The position numbers and the translations under genes are program-made. The notes beneath the pieces were generated by a model. The model saw nothing but the letters and a program-made list of their open reading frames with translations. It was not told the origin of the DNA and made no database searches. From Streptomyces sp. RFCAC02 (GTDB taxonomy: Bacteria > Actinomycetota > Actinomycetes > Streptomycetales > Streptomycetaceae): 64,000 nucleotides of DNA. The stretch covers positions 62,001 to 126,000 of the forward strand of contig NZ_SAUH01000001.1 in NCBI RefSeq assembly GCF_004193175.1. Direction: 5' to 3'. This document shows, one piece after another, positions 27,474 through 35,247 of this stretch (position 1 is the stretch's first letter; each line of letters opens with the position of its first letter).

Positions 27474-28529
27474 ATGTCCTCATTCACCCGCCGCACCGGT
27501 ACCGTCGCCGTCACCCTGGCCGCCGGCAGCGCGCTCGTGCTGACCGGCACCGCCGCCGCTTCCCCGACGGCGGCCGGTACGGCCTCCCCGGCGCCGGCCG
27601 TCGCGTCCGCGCCGCTCGTGGAGGGCCTGTACCAGTCGGCCTATTCGGAGCGGAACGACGCGCTGTGGGTCACCTCCGCCGTCGGACGCCCGCCCGTCAC
27701 CCAGTCGGCCCTGCTCCGGGTCGACCCCCGGACCCTGGAGATCGAGCAGACCATCGTGCCGCCGGTCACCGACGGGGCCACCGGCGCGGTCGAGGCCGTC
27801 TACGGCATCGACGTGGACGACGAGCACAACACCGTGTGGACCACGAACACCCGCGACAACAGCGTCTCCGTCTACAGCCAGCGCACCGGCGAGCACCTGG
27901 CGACCCTCCCCGGCGTCGACCACGCGCGGGAGATCGTGGTGGACGAACGTCACAACACCGTGTGGGCCAGCGCGTTCGGATCCGGCACCCTGGTCGCGTT
28001 CGACAGCCGGACCTTCGAGGAGAAGGACCGCGTCACGGTCGAGGGGGCGGGCCCGACCGGCCTGGCCGTCGACGAACGCAGCGGCACCGTCTACGCCGCG
28101 GACCTCTCGGGCGACCGCATCATCGAGGTCGGCCCCGACGACGAGGCGCCCCGCTTCATCCCCACCGGTGACGGCCCGATCTCCATCGACCTGTCGGAGA
28201 ACGGCCGTACCGCCTACACCGCCGACCAGACCGGCGGCACGCTGTCGGTCGTGGACCTGCGCTCGGGCACCGTCGAGCGGACCGTGCCGACCGGCGAGGG
28301 CGCCCTGTCGGTCGAGGTCGAGCCGCGGACGGACCGGGTCGTCGTCGTCAACCGCACGGCCGCCACGGTCTCGGTCGTCGACGCGCGCCGCGGCCGGGTC
28401 GTCGACACCATCGCGACCGGCGCCAACCCCAACCACGTCGAGACCGTCCGCGGGACCGCCTTCGTGGTGGACAAGTCGGGCGCCGGCGCGGCACCGGACC
28501 AGCTCTACCGCATCCGCGTGGGCCGCTGA
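27474..28529 (+). CDS. Secreted YncE-like beta-propeller (YVTN repeat) protein, iron-regulated
   Basis: 351 residues: a signal peptide (RRTGTVAVTLAAGSALVLTG then TAAAS), then seven roughly 40-residue propeller repeats, each with a hydrophobic strand and a D-N/G-T-V pattern (DDEHNTVWTTNTRDNSVSVY; DERHNTVWASAFGSGTLVAF; DERSGTVYAADLSGDRIIEV; ENGRTAYTADQTGGTLSVVD; PRTDRVVVVNRTAATVSVVD). YncE of E. coli is also iron-repressed (Fur). The DmdR box upstream places this gene in the iron-starvation response; a role in siderophore or haem handling at the cell surface is inference. Confidence 0.85.
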   Translation: MSSFTRRTGTVAVTLAAGSALVLTGTAAASPTAAGTASPAPAVASAPLVEGLYQSAYSERNDALWVTSAVGRPPVTQSALLRVDPRTLEIEQTIVPPVTDGATGAVEAVYGIDVDDEHNTVWTTNTRDNSVSVYSQRTGEHLATLPGVDHAREIVVDERHNTVWASAFGSGTLVAFDSRTFEEKDRVTVEGAGPTGLAVDERSGTVYAADLSGDRIIEVGPDDEAPRFIPTGDGPISIDLSENGRTAYTADQTGGTLSVVDLRSGTVERTVPTGEGALSVEVEPRTDRVVVVNRTAATVSVVDARRGRVVDTIATGANPNHVETVRGTAFVVDKSGAGAAPDQLYRIRVGR

Positions 28530-28541
28530 CCCACGCACCGA

Positions 28542-28588
28542 CCGGACGCCCGGCCGACGCGCTCCCTCGCGTCCGGCCGGGCGTCCGG
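28542..28588 (+). terminator. Terminator of the beta-propeller gene
   Basis: A long hairpin: the arms CCGGACGCCCGGCCGACGCG and CGCGTCCGGCCGGGCGTCC (plus GG) pair over about 20 bp with one bulged C and a 6-nt loop, 12 nt past the stop codon. Confidence 0.7.
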
Positions 28589-28595
28589 CCCGTCA

Positions 28596-28752
28596 GGCGG
28601 GACCGCCCGGCGTCACGAGACCCGCCTCGTACGCCGTGAGCACGAAGTGGACGCGGTCGCGGGCGCCGAGTGCGGACCCGATGTTCGCCAGATGGGTCTC
28701 CGCGGTGCCGGGTGTGATGTGGAGACGCGCGGCGATCCCGTCCACGCCGGGC
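28596..28752 (-). pseudogene. 3' fragment of a LuxR/NarL response regulator
   Basis: Reading leftward from about 28752, the translation LPGVDGIAARLHITPGTAET, HLANIGSALGARDRVHFVL, TAYEAGLV is the helix-turn-helix end of a NarL-type response regulator, ending in a stop at 28596. The receiver domain and the start of the HTH are missing; upstream sequence is unrelated and encodes a permease tail on the other strand. Confidence 0.75.
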
Positions 28753-28910
28753 AGTTTCCCGACTACGCGTGGCAGCAGTGCCTTTCCCTGCCGCACCCGC
28801 GCGGCATCGCGGCGCTGCCGTCGGTCGCGGAAGCGTGGCTGGCGTTCGCCCTGTGGCCGGGTGTGGCGGTGGCGGTGGCCGTCACCGTCCTACGGCGGCG
28901 CGACATGTGA
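28752..28910 (+). pseudogene. 3' fragment of an ABC-2 type permease
   Basis: Reading rightward from about 28752: QFPDYAWQQCLSLPHPRGIA, then a hydrophobic helix (AEAWLAFALWPGVAVAVAVT) and the basic tail VLRRRDM before TGA at 28910. This is the usual C-terminal end of an ABC-2 permease (compare YVTLRRRDA at 960 in this window). Everything N-terminal is absent. It abuts the LuxR fragment, marking one deletion junction. Confidence 0.6.
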
Positions 28911-29052
28911 CGGGGGCCGGGTCGGGCGGGAGGTGCGCCCGGCGTACGCGGGGGGTCGCACGGGCACCCGTCTACGGACCGTGTGTGCCACGTCACCCAT
29001 CGGAGCGGTACGCTGCGGTTCCTGTTCCGGTGTGCGTCCCGAGAGATGTGGC

Positions 29053-29541
29053 ATGGCCGAGATCGACACGATGGTGAAGGTGCTCCACACCCTGGAGTCC
29101 GCGGCTGAGATCTTCACCGAGGAGGAGCAGCGCCTGCGGCGGCTCCACGGCGAGCCGCACGACGGCGAGGCCACGGCGGGGAGCCCGCAGCAGACGCTGA
29201 TCGGCATCCGCTCGATGGTGTCGAGCACGCGGCACGCGGCCAAGGCGGTCGCCACGGCCATCGGGTACACGCTCGCCGGCTCGGAGGAGCGGACCCGCGC
29301 CGTCGCCGTGGCGCGGACGAAGCCGATCTGCGTGCCCAGCGGTCTCGACCGGATGGGCCGCCCGATCGGCCCGCGGACGGTGCAGGCGCTGCGGATCATG
29401 CAGACGGTCTCGGAGTGGTTCGAGGACAACGACCTCGGGACCGAGATCGAGGTCTGCCTGGCCGCGCCGGACGCCACGTACCCGCCCAGCAGTTGGACGT
29501 CGCGCCCGGGGAAGCGCACCCTCCCGCCGCCGTCGTCCTGA
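29053..29541 (+). CDS. Hypothetical protein, 162 residues
   Basis: Not recognised. A helical N-terminal half (IDTMVKVLHTLESAAEIFTE, EEQRLRRLHGEP) leads to a central segment with KAVATAIGYTLAGSEERTRA and a C-terminal part WFEDNDLGTEIEVCLAAPDA, ending in a Pro/Ser-rich tail. No signal peptide or membrane helix. The ATG at 29053 is the first good start. Confidence 0.55.
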   Translation: MAEIDTMVKVLHTLESAAEIFTEEEQRLRRLHGEPHDGEATAGSPQQTLIGIRSMVSSTRHAAKAVATAIGYTLAGSEERTRAVAVARTKPICVPSGLDRMGRPIGPRTVQALRIMQTVSEWFEDNDLGTEIEVCLAAPDATYPPSSWTSRPGKRTLPPPSS

Positions 29542-29578
29542 CCGTGCCGGGGCGGCGCGGCCAGGATGTCCGGGCGCT

Positions 29579-31624
29579 TCAGTCCGCCGCGGGCCGCCGC
29601 AGCACGGTGACGCCGCGCGGCGCGAGGACGGCGGCGCCCTCCGTGCCGCCGGCCAGGGCCCGGCCCGTGACGCCGTCGAGCGGCACAGGGGTGTCGCCGC
29701 GGTTCACGAGGAACCAGTAGTCGGCGTCCTCGCCCGCGCGGATCGTGAGTTCGGCCCGGCCGCGCACCTCTTCGGGCAGCTCGCTCGTGACGCCGGCGCG
29801 GGCGAGCAGGCCGGCCAGGACACCGGTCAGCCCGCCGGGGCCGAGGCGGGTCGAGACGTACGCGGCCGAGCCGCGGCCGGCCGGGCGGCGGGTGAGGGCC
29901 GGGCGGCCCTCGGCGTGGCCGGTGGTGTACCGGGCCAGGACCTCGACGGCCGGGTCGGTGACGGTGATGAGGTCGGTCCACAGGGTGCCCGTGCCGCCGT
30001 CGTCGAGCGGCGCCGTCTCGTCGTCCAGCAGCGGTGCGAACTCCTCGATGCGGATGCCGAGCAGCTCGCGCAGCGGACCGGGGTAACCCCCGAGCCAGGC
30101 GTGGTCGTTCTCGTCGACGATGCCGGAGAAGTACGTCGTCACGAGGTGGCCGCCGTTCTCGGTCCAGCGGACGAGGTCCTGGGCCAGGGCCGCGGGCAGG
30201 ACGTGCAGGACGGGCGCGACCAGCAGGTCGTAGCCGTCGACGGGCGTCCCGGTGGGCACCACGTCGGCGCGTACCCCGAGGGCGAGGAACGCGGAGTACC
30301 AGTCGAGCGCCTCCTGCCGGTAGCGCAGGCGCGATGTGGGGTGCGAGTCCAGCTCACTGGCCCACCAGGACTCCCAGTCGAAGAGGATCGCGGCGCGCGC
30401 GGGGCGGCGGCGGGTGCCGGTGACGGGGGCCAGGTCGCGGAGGGTGGCGCCGAGGCGCGTCACGGCGCGGAAGACATCGCTGTCGGGGCCGGCGTGCGGG
30501 ACCATCGCCGAGTGGTACTTCTCGGCGCCCGCGGCGGACTGGCGCCACTGGAAGAAGCAGACCGCGTCGGCGCCGTGCGCGACGTGGAGCAGGGAGTCGC
30601 GGGCGAGTTCACCGGGGCGCTTCGCCCGGTTCACGGGCTGCCAGTTGACGGCCGACGTGGAGTGCTCCATGAGGAACCAGGGACGGCCGCCCGCGATGTT
30701 GCCGACGAGGTTGGCGGAGAACGACAGCTCGTCGAGGGACTGCGGGCCGGGGTGCGTGTAGTGGTCGTTGGAGACGAAGTCGACCTCGGCCGCCCAGTCG
30801 GCGTAGTGCATGCCCTTCGTCTCGCCCACGACCATGAAGTTGGTGGTCACCGGGATGTCCGGGGTCAGGCGGCGCAGGACGGCGCGCTCGGCGCGCAGAT
30901 GGTCCTTCAGCGCGTCGGAGGAGAAGCGCTTGAAGTCGAGCTGCTGGGTGGGGTTGGGGTGGGAGGCGGCAAGGCGCGGCGGGAGGATCTGGTCGAAGTC
31001 GTTGTAGCGCTGGGACCAGAACGCCGTCCCCCACGCGTCGTTGAGGGCGTCGATCGTGGTGTAGCGGTGGCGCAGCCACGTGCGGAAGGCGCGGGCCGCG
31101 TCGTCGGAGTAGTCGTAGATGTTGTGGCAGCCCAGTTCGTTGCTGATGTGCCAGGCGACCAGGGCCGGGTGGTCCGCGTAGCGCTCGGCCAGGGCCGTGA
31201 CGAGGCGCAGGGCGTGCTCGCGGAAGACGGGGGAGGTCGGACGCCAATGCTGGCGTGCGCCGGGCGACACGATCTCGCCGGTGGCCGTGACGGGCAGGAT
31301 CTCGGGGTGCGCGGTGGTCAGCCAGGGCGGTGGCGATGCGGTGGCCGTGGCGAGGTCCACGCCGATGCCGCCCGCGTGGAGGAGGTCCATGACCTCGTCC
31401 AGCCAGCCGAAGTCCCAGGTGTCCGGGCCGGGCTGGATGCGTGCCCAGGAGAAGATGGCGAGGGAGACGACGTTGACGCCCGCCTCGCGCATCAGGCGGA
31501 CGTCCTCCCGCCAGGTCTCGCGGGGCCACTGGTCCGGGTTGTAGTCGGCGCCGTAGCCGAGGCCGGGGGCGGCACCGTCCGCGGCGGGCAGACGCGGCCA
31601 GCGGTGCGGGATCGTACGGGGCAT
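29579..31624 (-). CDS. GH42 family beta-galactosidase
   Basis: A 681-residue glycoside hydrolase, the usual GH42 size. N-terminal TIM barrel: GYGADYNPDQWPRETWREDV, acid/base Glu in AWHISNELGCHN, nucleophile Glu in PWFLMEHSTSAVNW. The trimerisation domain follows (LFDWESWWASELDSHPTSRL) and a C-terminal beta domain. No signal peptide, so cytoplasmic. It is divergent from a LacI regulator whose operator lies between them, indicating substrate-inducible control. With the GH2 enzyme at 14998 the window carries two unrelated beta-galactosidases. Confidence 0.95.
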   Translation of the reverse strand: MPRTIPHRWPRLPAADGAAPGLGYGADYNPDQWPRETWREDVRLMREAGVNVVSLAIFSWARIQPGPDTWDFGWLDEVMDLLHAGGIGVDLATATASPPPWLTTAHPEILPVTATGEIVSPGARQHWRPTSPVFREHALRLVTALAERYADHPALVAWHISNELGCHNIYDYSDDAARAFRTWLRHRYTTIDALNDAWGTAFWSQRYNDFDQILPPRLAASHPNPTQQLDFKRFSSDALKDHLRAERAVLRRLTPDIPVTTNFMVVGETKGMHYADWAAEVDFVSNDHYTHPGPQSLDELSFSANLVGNIAGGRPWFLMEHSTSAVNWQPVNRAKRPGELARDSLLHVAHGADAVCFFQWRQSAAGAEKYHSAMVPHAGPDSDVFRAVTRLGATLRDLAPVTGTRRRPARAAILFDWESWWASELDSHPTSRLRYRQEALDWYSAFLALGVRADVVPTGTPVDGYDLLVAPVLHVLPAALAQDLVRWTENGGHLVTTYFSGIVDENDHAWLGGYPGPLRELLGIRIEEFAPLLDDETAPLDDGGTGTLWTDLITVTDPAVEVLARYTTGHAEGRPALTRRPAGRGSAAYVSTRLGPGGLTGVLAGLLARAGVTSELPEEVRGRAELTIRAGEDADYWFLVNRGDTPVPLDGVTGRALAGGTEGAAVLAPRGVTVLRRPAAD

Positions 31625-31659
31625 CGGGCGTCACTCCTCGGGTGCGGGCGCGGGGCGCG

Positions 31660-31685
31660 GCGTCATGTTTGCGTAAACATGACGC
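31660..31685. promoter_or_regulatory. LacI-family operator between the GH42 and lacI-type genes
   Basis: Perfect inverted repeat GCGTCATGTTT-GCGT-AAACATGACGC, 11-bp arms. A further half-site GATGTTTAC occurs shortly downstream, near 31694. It lies 35 bp upstream of the GH42 start and 60 bp from the regulator start, so it can control both divergent genes. Confidence 0.85.
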
Positions 31686-31745
31686 GCAGCGGCGATGTTT
31701 ACACTGCTGCCTGACAGGGGTCAAGAGCCGGAGAGGCGGTCACCA

Positions 31746-32825
31746 GTGGCGCAGACGGGGCGGCCGGACGGGACCGCGGAGGCGGAGCGGCGCACGCGGC
31801 GGGTCTCCATGGCGGACGTGGCGCGGCTCGCCGGGGTGTCGGCCCAGACCGTCTCCCGGGTGTCCAACGGCCACCCGGGCGTCGTCGAGGCCACCAGGCG
31901 CCAGGTGCTCGACGCCATGCAGGAACTCGGCTACCGCCCCAACAGCGCGGCCCGGGCACTGAAGCGCGGCGAGTTCCGCACGATCGGCGTCATCCTGTCC
32001 TCCCTCTCGACGACCGGCAGCGTCCGCACGCTGGAGGCCGTCGCCGCGTCCGCCGCGCAGGAGGGGTACGCCGTCACGCTGCTGCCGCTCGCCGCGCCGA
32101 CGCGGGACGAGGTGCGGGGGGCGTTCACGCGTCTCGGCGAGCTGGCGGTGGACGGGTTCGTCGTGATCATGGAGGTCCATCTGCTGGACACGGCGACGGT
32201 GCCGATCCCGCCGGGCGCCCAGGTCGTCGTCGCCGACTCGGAGGCGGGCGGGCGCTACGCCGCCGTGGACACCGACCAGGCGGGCGGAGCGCGGGACGCG
32301 GTGCGCCACCTGCTGGCGCTGGGGCACGGCACGGTGTGGCATCTCGCGGGTCCCGCGGACTCGTTCGCCGCGCAGCGGCGCGCCACGGCGTGGCGGGACG
32401 CCCTCGCGGAGGCGGGCCGCCGGGTGCCGCCGCCGCTGCGGGGCGACTGGACCGCGGAGTCGGGGTACCGGGCGGGTCTGCGGCTCGCGGAGGAGCCGGG
32501 GTGCACCGCGGTGTTCGCGGCGAACGACCAGATGGCCCTCGGGCTGCTGCGCGCGCTGCACGAGCGGGGGCGGTCCGTGCCGGGGGACGTGAGCGTGGTG
32601 GGGTTCGACGACATCCCCGAGGCGGCGTCGTTCCTGCCGCCGCTGACGACCATCCGCCAGGACTTCGCCCGGGTCGGGCAGTTGCTCGTGCGGGGAGTCC
32701 TCGACCGGCTGCGCTCGGGGACCTCGGAGGCCGGGGCGACGCTGGTGCCGACGCGGCTGGTCGTGCGCGCGAGCACGGCCCCCCCGGGCGGCCCGCGTGC
32801 CGGAGGCCGTCAAGGCGGGCGGTGA
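31746..32825 (+). CDS. LacI family transcriptional regulator
   Basis: A 359-residue repressor starting at a GTG preceded by GGAGAGG. The LacI HTH and hinge are clear (SMADVARLAGVSAQTVSRVS; GYRPNSAARALKRGEFRTIG), followed by the periplasmic-binding-protein-like domain (DGFVVIMEVHLLDTA; TAVFAANDQMALGLLRALHE; VGFDDIPEAASFLPPLTTIR). The hinge-helix AARAL fits minor-groove contact. It most likely senses a galactoside and represses the divergent GH42 gene through the palindrome at 31660-31685. Confidence 0.93.
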   Translation: MAQTGRPDGTAEAERRTRRVSMADVARLAGVSAQTVSRVSNGHPGVVEATRRQVLDAMQELGYRPNSAARALKRGEFRTIGVILSSLSTTGSVRTLEAVAASAAQEGYAVTLLPLAAPTRDEVRGAFTRLGELAVDGFVVIMEVHLLDTATVPIPPGAQVVVADSEAGGRYAAVDTDQAGGARDAVRHLLALGHGTVWHLAGPADSFAAQRRATAWRDALAEAGRRVPPPLRGDWTAESGYRAGLRLAEEPGCTAVFAANDQMALGLLRALHERGRSVPGDVSVVGFDDIPEAASFLPPLTTIRQDFARVGQLLVRGVLDRLRSGTSEAGATLVPTRLVVRASTAPPGGPRAGGRQGGR

Positions 32826-32908
32826 GACGCCGAGTTGCCTGCAGGGGGGTCGAGTCGCGGGCGGTCGGGTTGGTAGCGTTCGAGCCCCCGGGAGGAGGAG
32901 GCACGGGC

Positions 32909-33640
32909 GTGACCGTGACCGCGAAGGATGTCGAGACGACCAGTGTTGTCTACGGGCAGAGCGACAGGCTGATGGATGTCCACCGGCCCGCGGACCCGCC
33001 GGGGGATCTCCCCGCGGTGCTGCTGTGGCACGGGAGCGGCGCCGACGAGCGTGAGGTCCTGCGGCCGCTGGCGCGGGCGGTGGCGGCGGCCGGCGCGGTC
33101 GTCCTCGTGCCCGACTGGCGTTCGGACACCCCCGACGCGGGGCGCGCGCATCTGCGGGACTCCGTGGCGTTCGCCGTCGAACGGGCCGGCTCGCTCGGCG
33201 CCGACGCGGAGCGGATCACGCTCGGCGGCTGGTCGCGGGGCGGCAAGGCGGCCCTCGGCACCGCCTTCCGGGCCGACGGGGTCGACGGGTGGCGGCCGCG
33301 GGCCGTCGTCGCCATCGCCGGGGCCGGCCGTACGCTTGCGCCGTACGGGGAGCTGCCGCGCGCGGGCGGCCCGGCGTCCCCCCTGCCCGTGGTGCTGGTC
33401 CACGGCACGGCCGACACTCTGGTGCGGATAGAGCGCTCGCGCGCGCTGCACACGCTGCTCACCGGGCAGGGCTGGCCGGTGACCCTGGAGGAGATCGACG
33501 CGGACCACGCGGGTGTCGTGATGGCTGTGCACGACGGGGGAAGCGGGCGGTGCGTGCCGAGCACGGACGAGGCTGTGGCGCGTGCGGGGGCACGGACGGC
33601 CGGCGTACTGGCCCGGGCCGCCGGCGCCGTGACCGGCTGA
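32909..33640 (+). CDS. Alpha/beta hydrolase (dienelactone-hydrolase/acetyl-xylan-esterase-like)
   Basis: 243 residues from a GTG behind GGAGGAGG. Alpha/beta-hydrolase marks: oxyanion segment LLWHGSGADEREVL, nucleophile elbow GGWSRGGKAAL, acid in VLVHGTADTLVRIE, His in DADHAGVVMAVHDGG. It follows the LacI gene by 83 bp in the same direction, but its relation to galactoside use is not evident. Confidence 0.8.
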   Translation: MTVTAKDVETTSVVYGQSDRLMDVHRPADPPGDLPAVLLWHGSGADEREVLRPLARAVAAAGAVVLVPDWRSDTPDAGRAHLRDSVAFAVERAGSLGADAERITLGGWSRGGKAALGTAFRADGVDGWRPRAVVAIAGAGRTLAPYGELPRAGGPASPLPVVLVHGTADTLVRIERSRALHTLLTGQGWPVTLEEIDADHAGVVMAVHDGGSGRCVPSTDEAVARAGARTAGVLARAAGAVTG

Positions 33641-33704
33641 GGCGGCGCGGCCAGCGGGAACGTATCGGTCCGGCCGCGAATGTCATGGGTGTGTGACTGA
33701 TCAG

Positions 33705-33732
33705 TTGTTCACATCGAAGTGTCAACTACGGT
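33705..33732 (+). promoter_or_regulatory. Candidate sigma-70-like promoter for the lipoprotein gene
   Basis: TTGTTC (33705-33710), a 16-bp spacer and TACGGT (33727-33732), 38 bp upstream of the ATG at 33770. The surrounding segment is AT-richer than its neighbours. Confidence 0.35.
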
Positions 33733-33769
33733 GCCGGTACGCTCACTTCATTCATCAAGGGGACACACC

Positions 33770-34255
33770 ATGCACAGGTCCGCACGTCTCCCGCTGCCCG
33801 TCGCCGCAGCGGCATCGACCCTGCTGCTGATCACGGGGTGCGCGAACGAGGACGCGCCCTTCGGGATCGAGGCCGGCGACATCTACGAGGCGCCCGACGA
33901 CTCCGACGTGGAGGATCTCCCCGAGTTCGACGAGGACGACCTCGGCGGGGACACCGGAGGCGACCTCGGCGGGGAGACCGACGGATCCTCGGCGGAGGGC
34001 GACTGGTACCTGGACCCGGCCGACCTCATGTCCACCAACCTGTACATCATGGGCAACTCCGTGCTCTTCTTCGCCGAGAACAACGACTGCCAGGGCACGT
34101 TCGCCGACAACACCGTCACCCTCACCTCGTGCACCGAGGGCATCAACGGCGAGCAGTGGACCGAGATGACGGCCACGGTGACCCCGAACGGCGACGGCAC
34201 CCTGGACGTCACCTGGGACTCCGGCCGGCAGGAGACGTACTTCATCGAGCAGTGA
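33770..34255 (+). CDS. Acidic lipoprotein of unknown function
   Basis: 161 residues with a lipoprotein signal peptide ending in the lipobox LITGC (Cys near residue 25). The next 50 residues form a strongly acidic, Gly-rich linker (DDSDVEDLPEFDEDDLGGDT), after which a small beta-domain follows (DWYLDPADLMSTNLYIMGNS; CQGTFADNTVTLTSC; DGTLDVTWDSGRQETYFIEQ). Two cysteines in the mature domain could form a disulfide. Probably anchored to the outer face of the membrane. No family recognised. Confidence 0.8.
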   Translation: MHRSARLPLPVAAAASTLLLITGCANEDAPFGIEAGDIYEAPDDSDVEDLPEFDEDDLGGDTGGDLGGETDGSSAEGDWYLDPADLMSTNLYIMGNSVLFFAENNDCQGTFADNTVTLTSCTEGINGEQWTEMTATVTPNGDGTLDVTWDSGRQETYFIEQ

Positions 34256-34436
34256 TACGGCCCTCCCCCGCCGTCACGCGGCCCGGCTCGGCGTTCGGGC
34301 GATCCGGACCCGTGCCGGGTCCGCGGCGGACCGGTGCGGGGAGGAAGACGCCGGGAGAACGGCCCGTACGACGACGCCGCGCAGCAGTTGGCCGCGGCCA
34401 GGAACCGGACTCGGTGCGGCACACGTCTCCCGCACC

Positions 34437-35219
34437 ATGGGTGATCGCCAAGACCACGTGATGTCCGTCAAGCTGGTCCCGCAGTCGGCGGCGGGTGTGG
34501 ACGCGCCGGAGGTCAACGACTACGACAGCTTCGCCGAGGCGTACACGGCCGTGAGCGAGACCAACCTGGTCAACGCCCACTACGAGCGTCCCGCGATGCT
34601 GGCCCTCGCCGGAGACGTGGCCGGCCGGCGGATCCTCGACGCCGGCTGCGGAGCGGGACTCCTGTTCGCCGCGCTGCGCGACCGTGGCGCCGTGGTGAGC
34701 GGCTTCGACTCGAGCGCCGGGATGCTGGAGCTGGCCCGGCGGCGGCTCGGCGACAGTGCGGACCTGAAGGCGGCGGACCTGGGCGGCCCGCTTCCCTACC
34801 CCGACGACACGTTCGACGATGTGGTCGCGTCCCTGGTGCTGCACTACCTGGAGGACTGGGGACCTGCTCTGGCCGAGCTGCGACGCGTGCTCAAGCCCGG
34901 CGGCCGGCTGATCGCTTCGATCGACCATCCCTTCGCCGTCAACCTCATGCACCGCGAGGTCGGCCGCGAGGCGGAATGCGACTACTTCGACACCACCAGG
35001 TGGACCGTGGAGTGGACCATCGGCAGCCGGACCGCCCTGGTGAGTCGCTGGCACAGGCCGCTGCACGCGACGATCGAGGCGTTCACCGGGGCCGGTTTCC
35101 GGATCACGGACATCGGCGAGCCGGATCCCGACCCCGCCGCCGGCGAGCTGTTTCCCGAGGCCATCGCCGCCATGCCGCGCTTCCTGTCCTTCCTGTTCTT
35201 CGTCCTGCGGGCCGATTGA
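34437..35219 (+). CDS. Class I SAM-dependent methyltransferase
   Basis: 260 residues (or 252 from the in-frame ATG at 34461; neither has a strong ribosome site). SAM-binding motif I ILDAGCGAGLLFAAL, motif II region VVSGFDSSAGMLELARRRL, motif post I DVVASLVLHYLEDWGPALAE and LRRVLKPGGRLIASIDHPFA are standard for ubiquinone/UbiE-like small-molecule methyltransferases. The acceptor is unknown. The IS605-type element begins 9 bp past its stop, so insertion left the gene intact. Confidence 0.88.
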   Translation: MGDRQDHVMSVKLVPQSAAGVDAPEVNDYDSFAEAYTAVSETNLVNAHYERPAMLALAGDVAGRRILDAGCGAGLLFAALRDRGAVVSGFDSSAGMLELARRRLGDSADLKAADLGGPLPYPDDTFDDVVASLVLHYLEDWGPALAELRRVLKPGGRLIASIDHPFAVNLMHREVGREAECDYFDTTRWTVEWTIGSRTALVSRWHRPLHATIEAFTGAGFRITDIGEPDPDPAAGELFPEAIAAMPRFLSFLFFVLRAD

Positions 35220-35227
35220 CTTCCGCT

Positions 35228-35247
35228 CCCCCACCTAAAGGTGGGGG
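35228..35247 (-). repeat. Right-end hairpin of the IS605-type element
   Basis: Perfect 8-bp stem CCCCCACC / GGTGGGGG with loop TAAA. On the minus strand the tnpB stop codon TAG falls in this structure, so the 3' end of tnpB, the end hairpin and the expected omega-RNA scaffold overlap. Confidence 0.75.
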
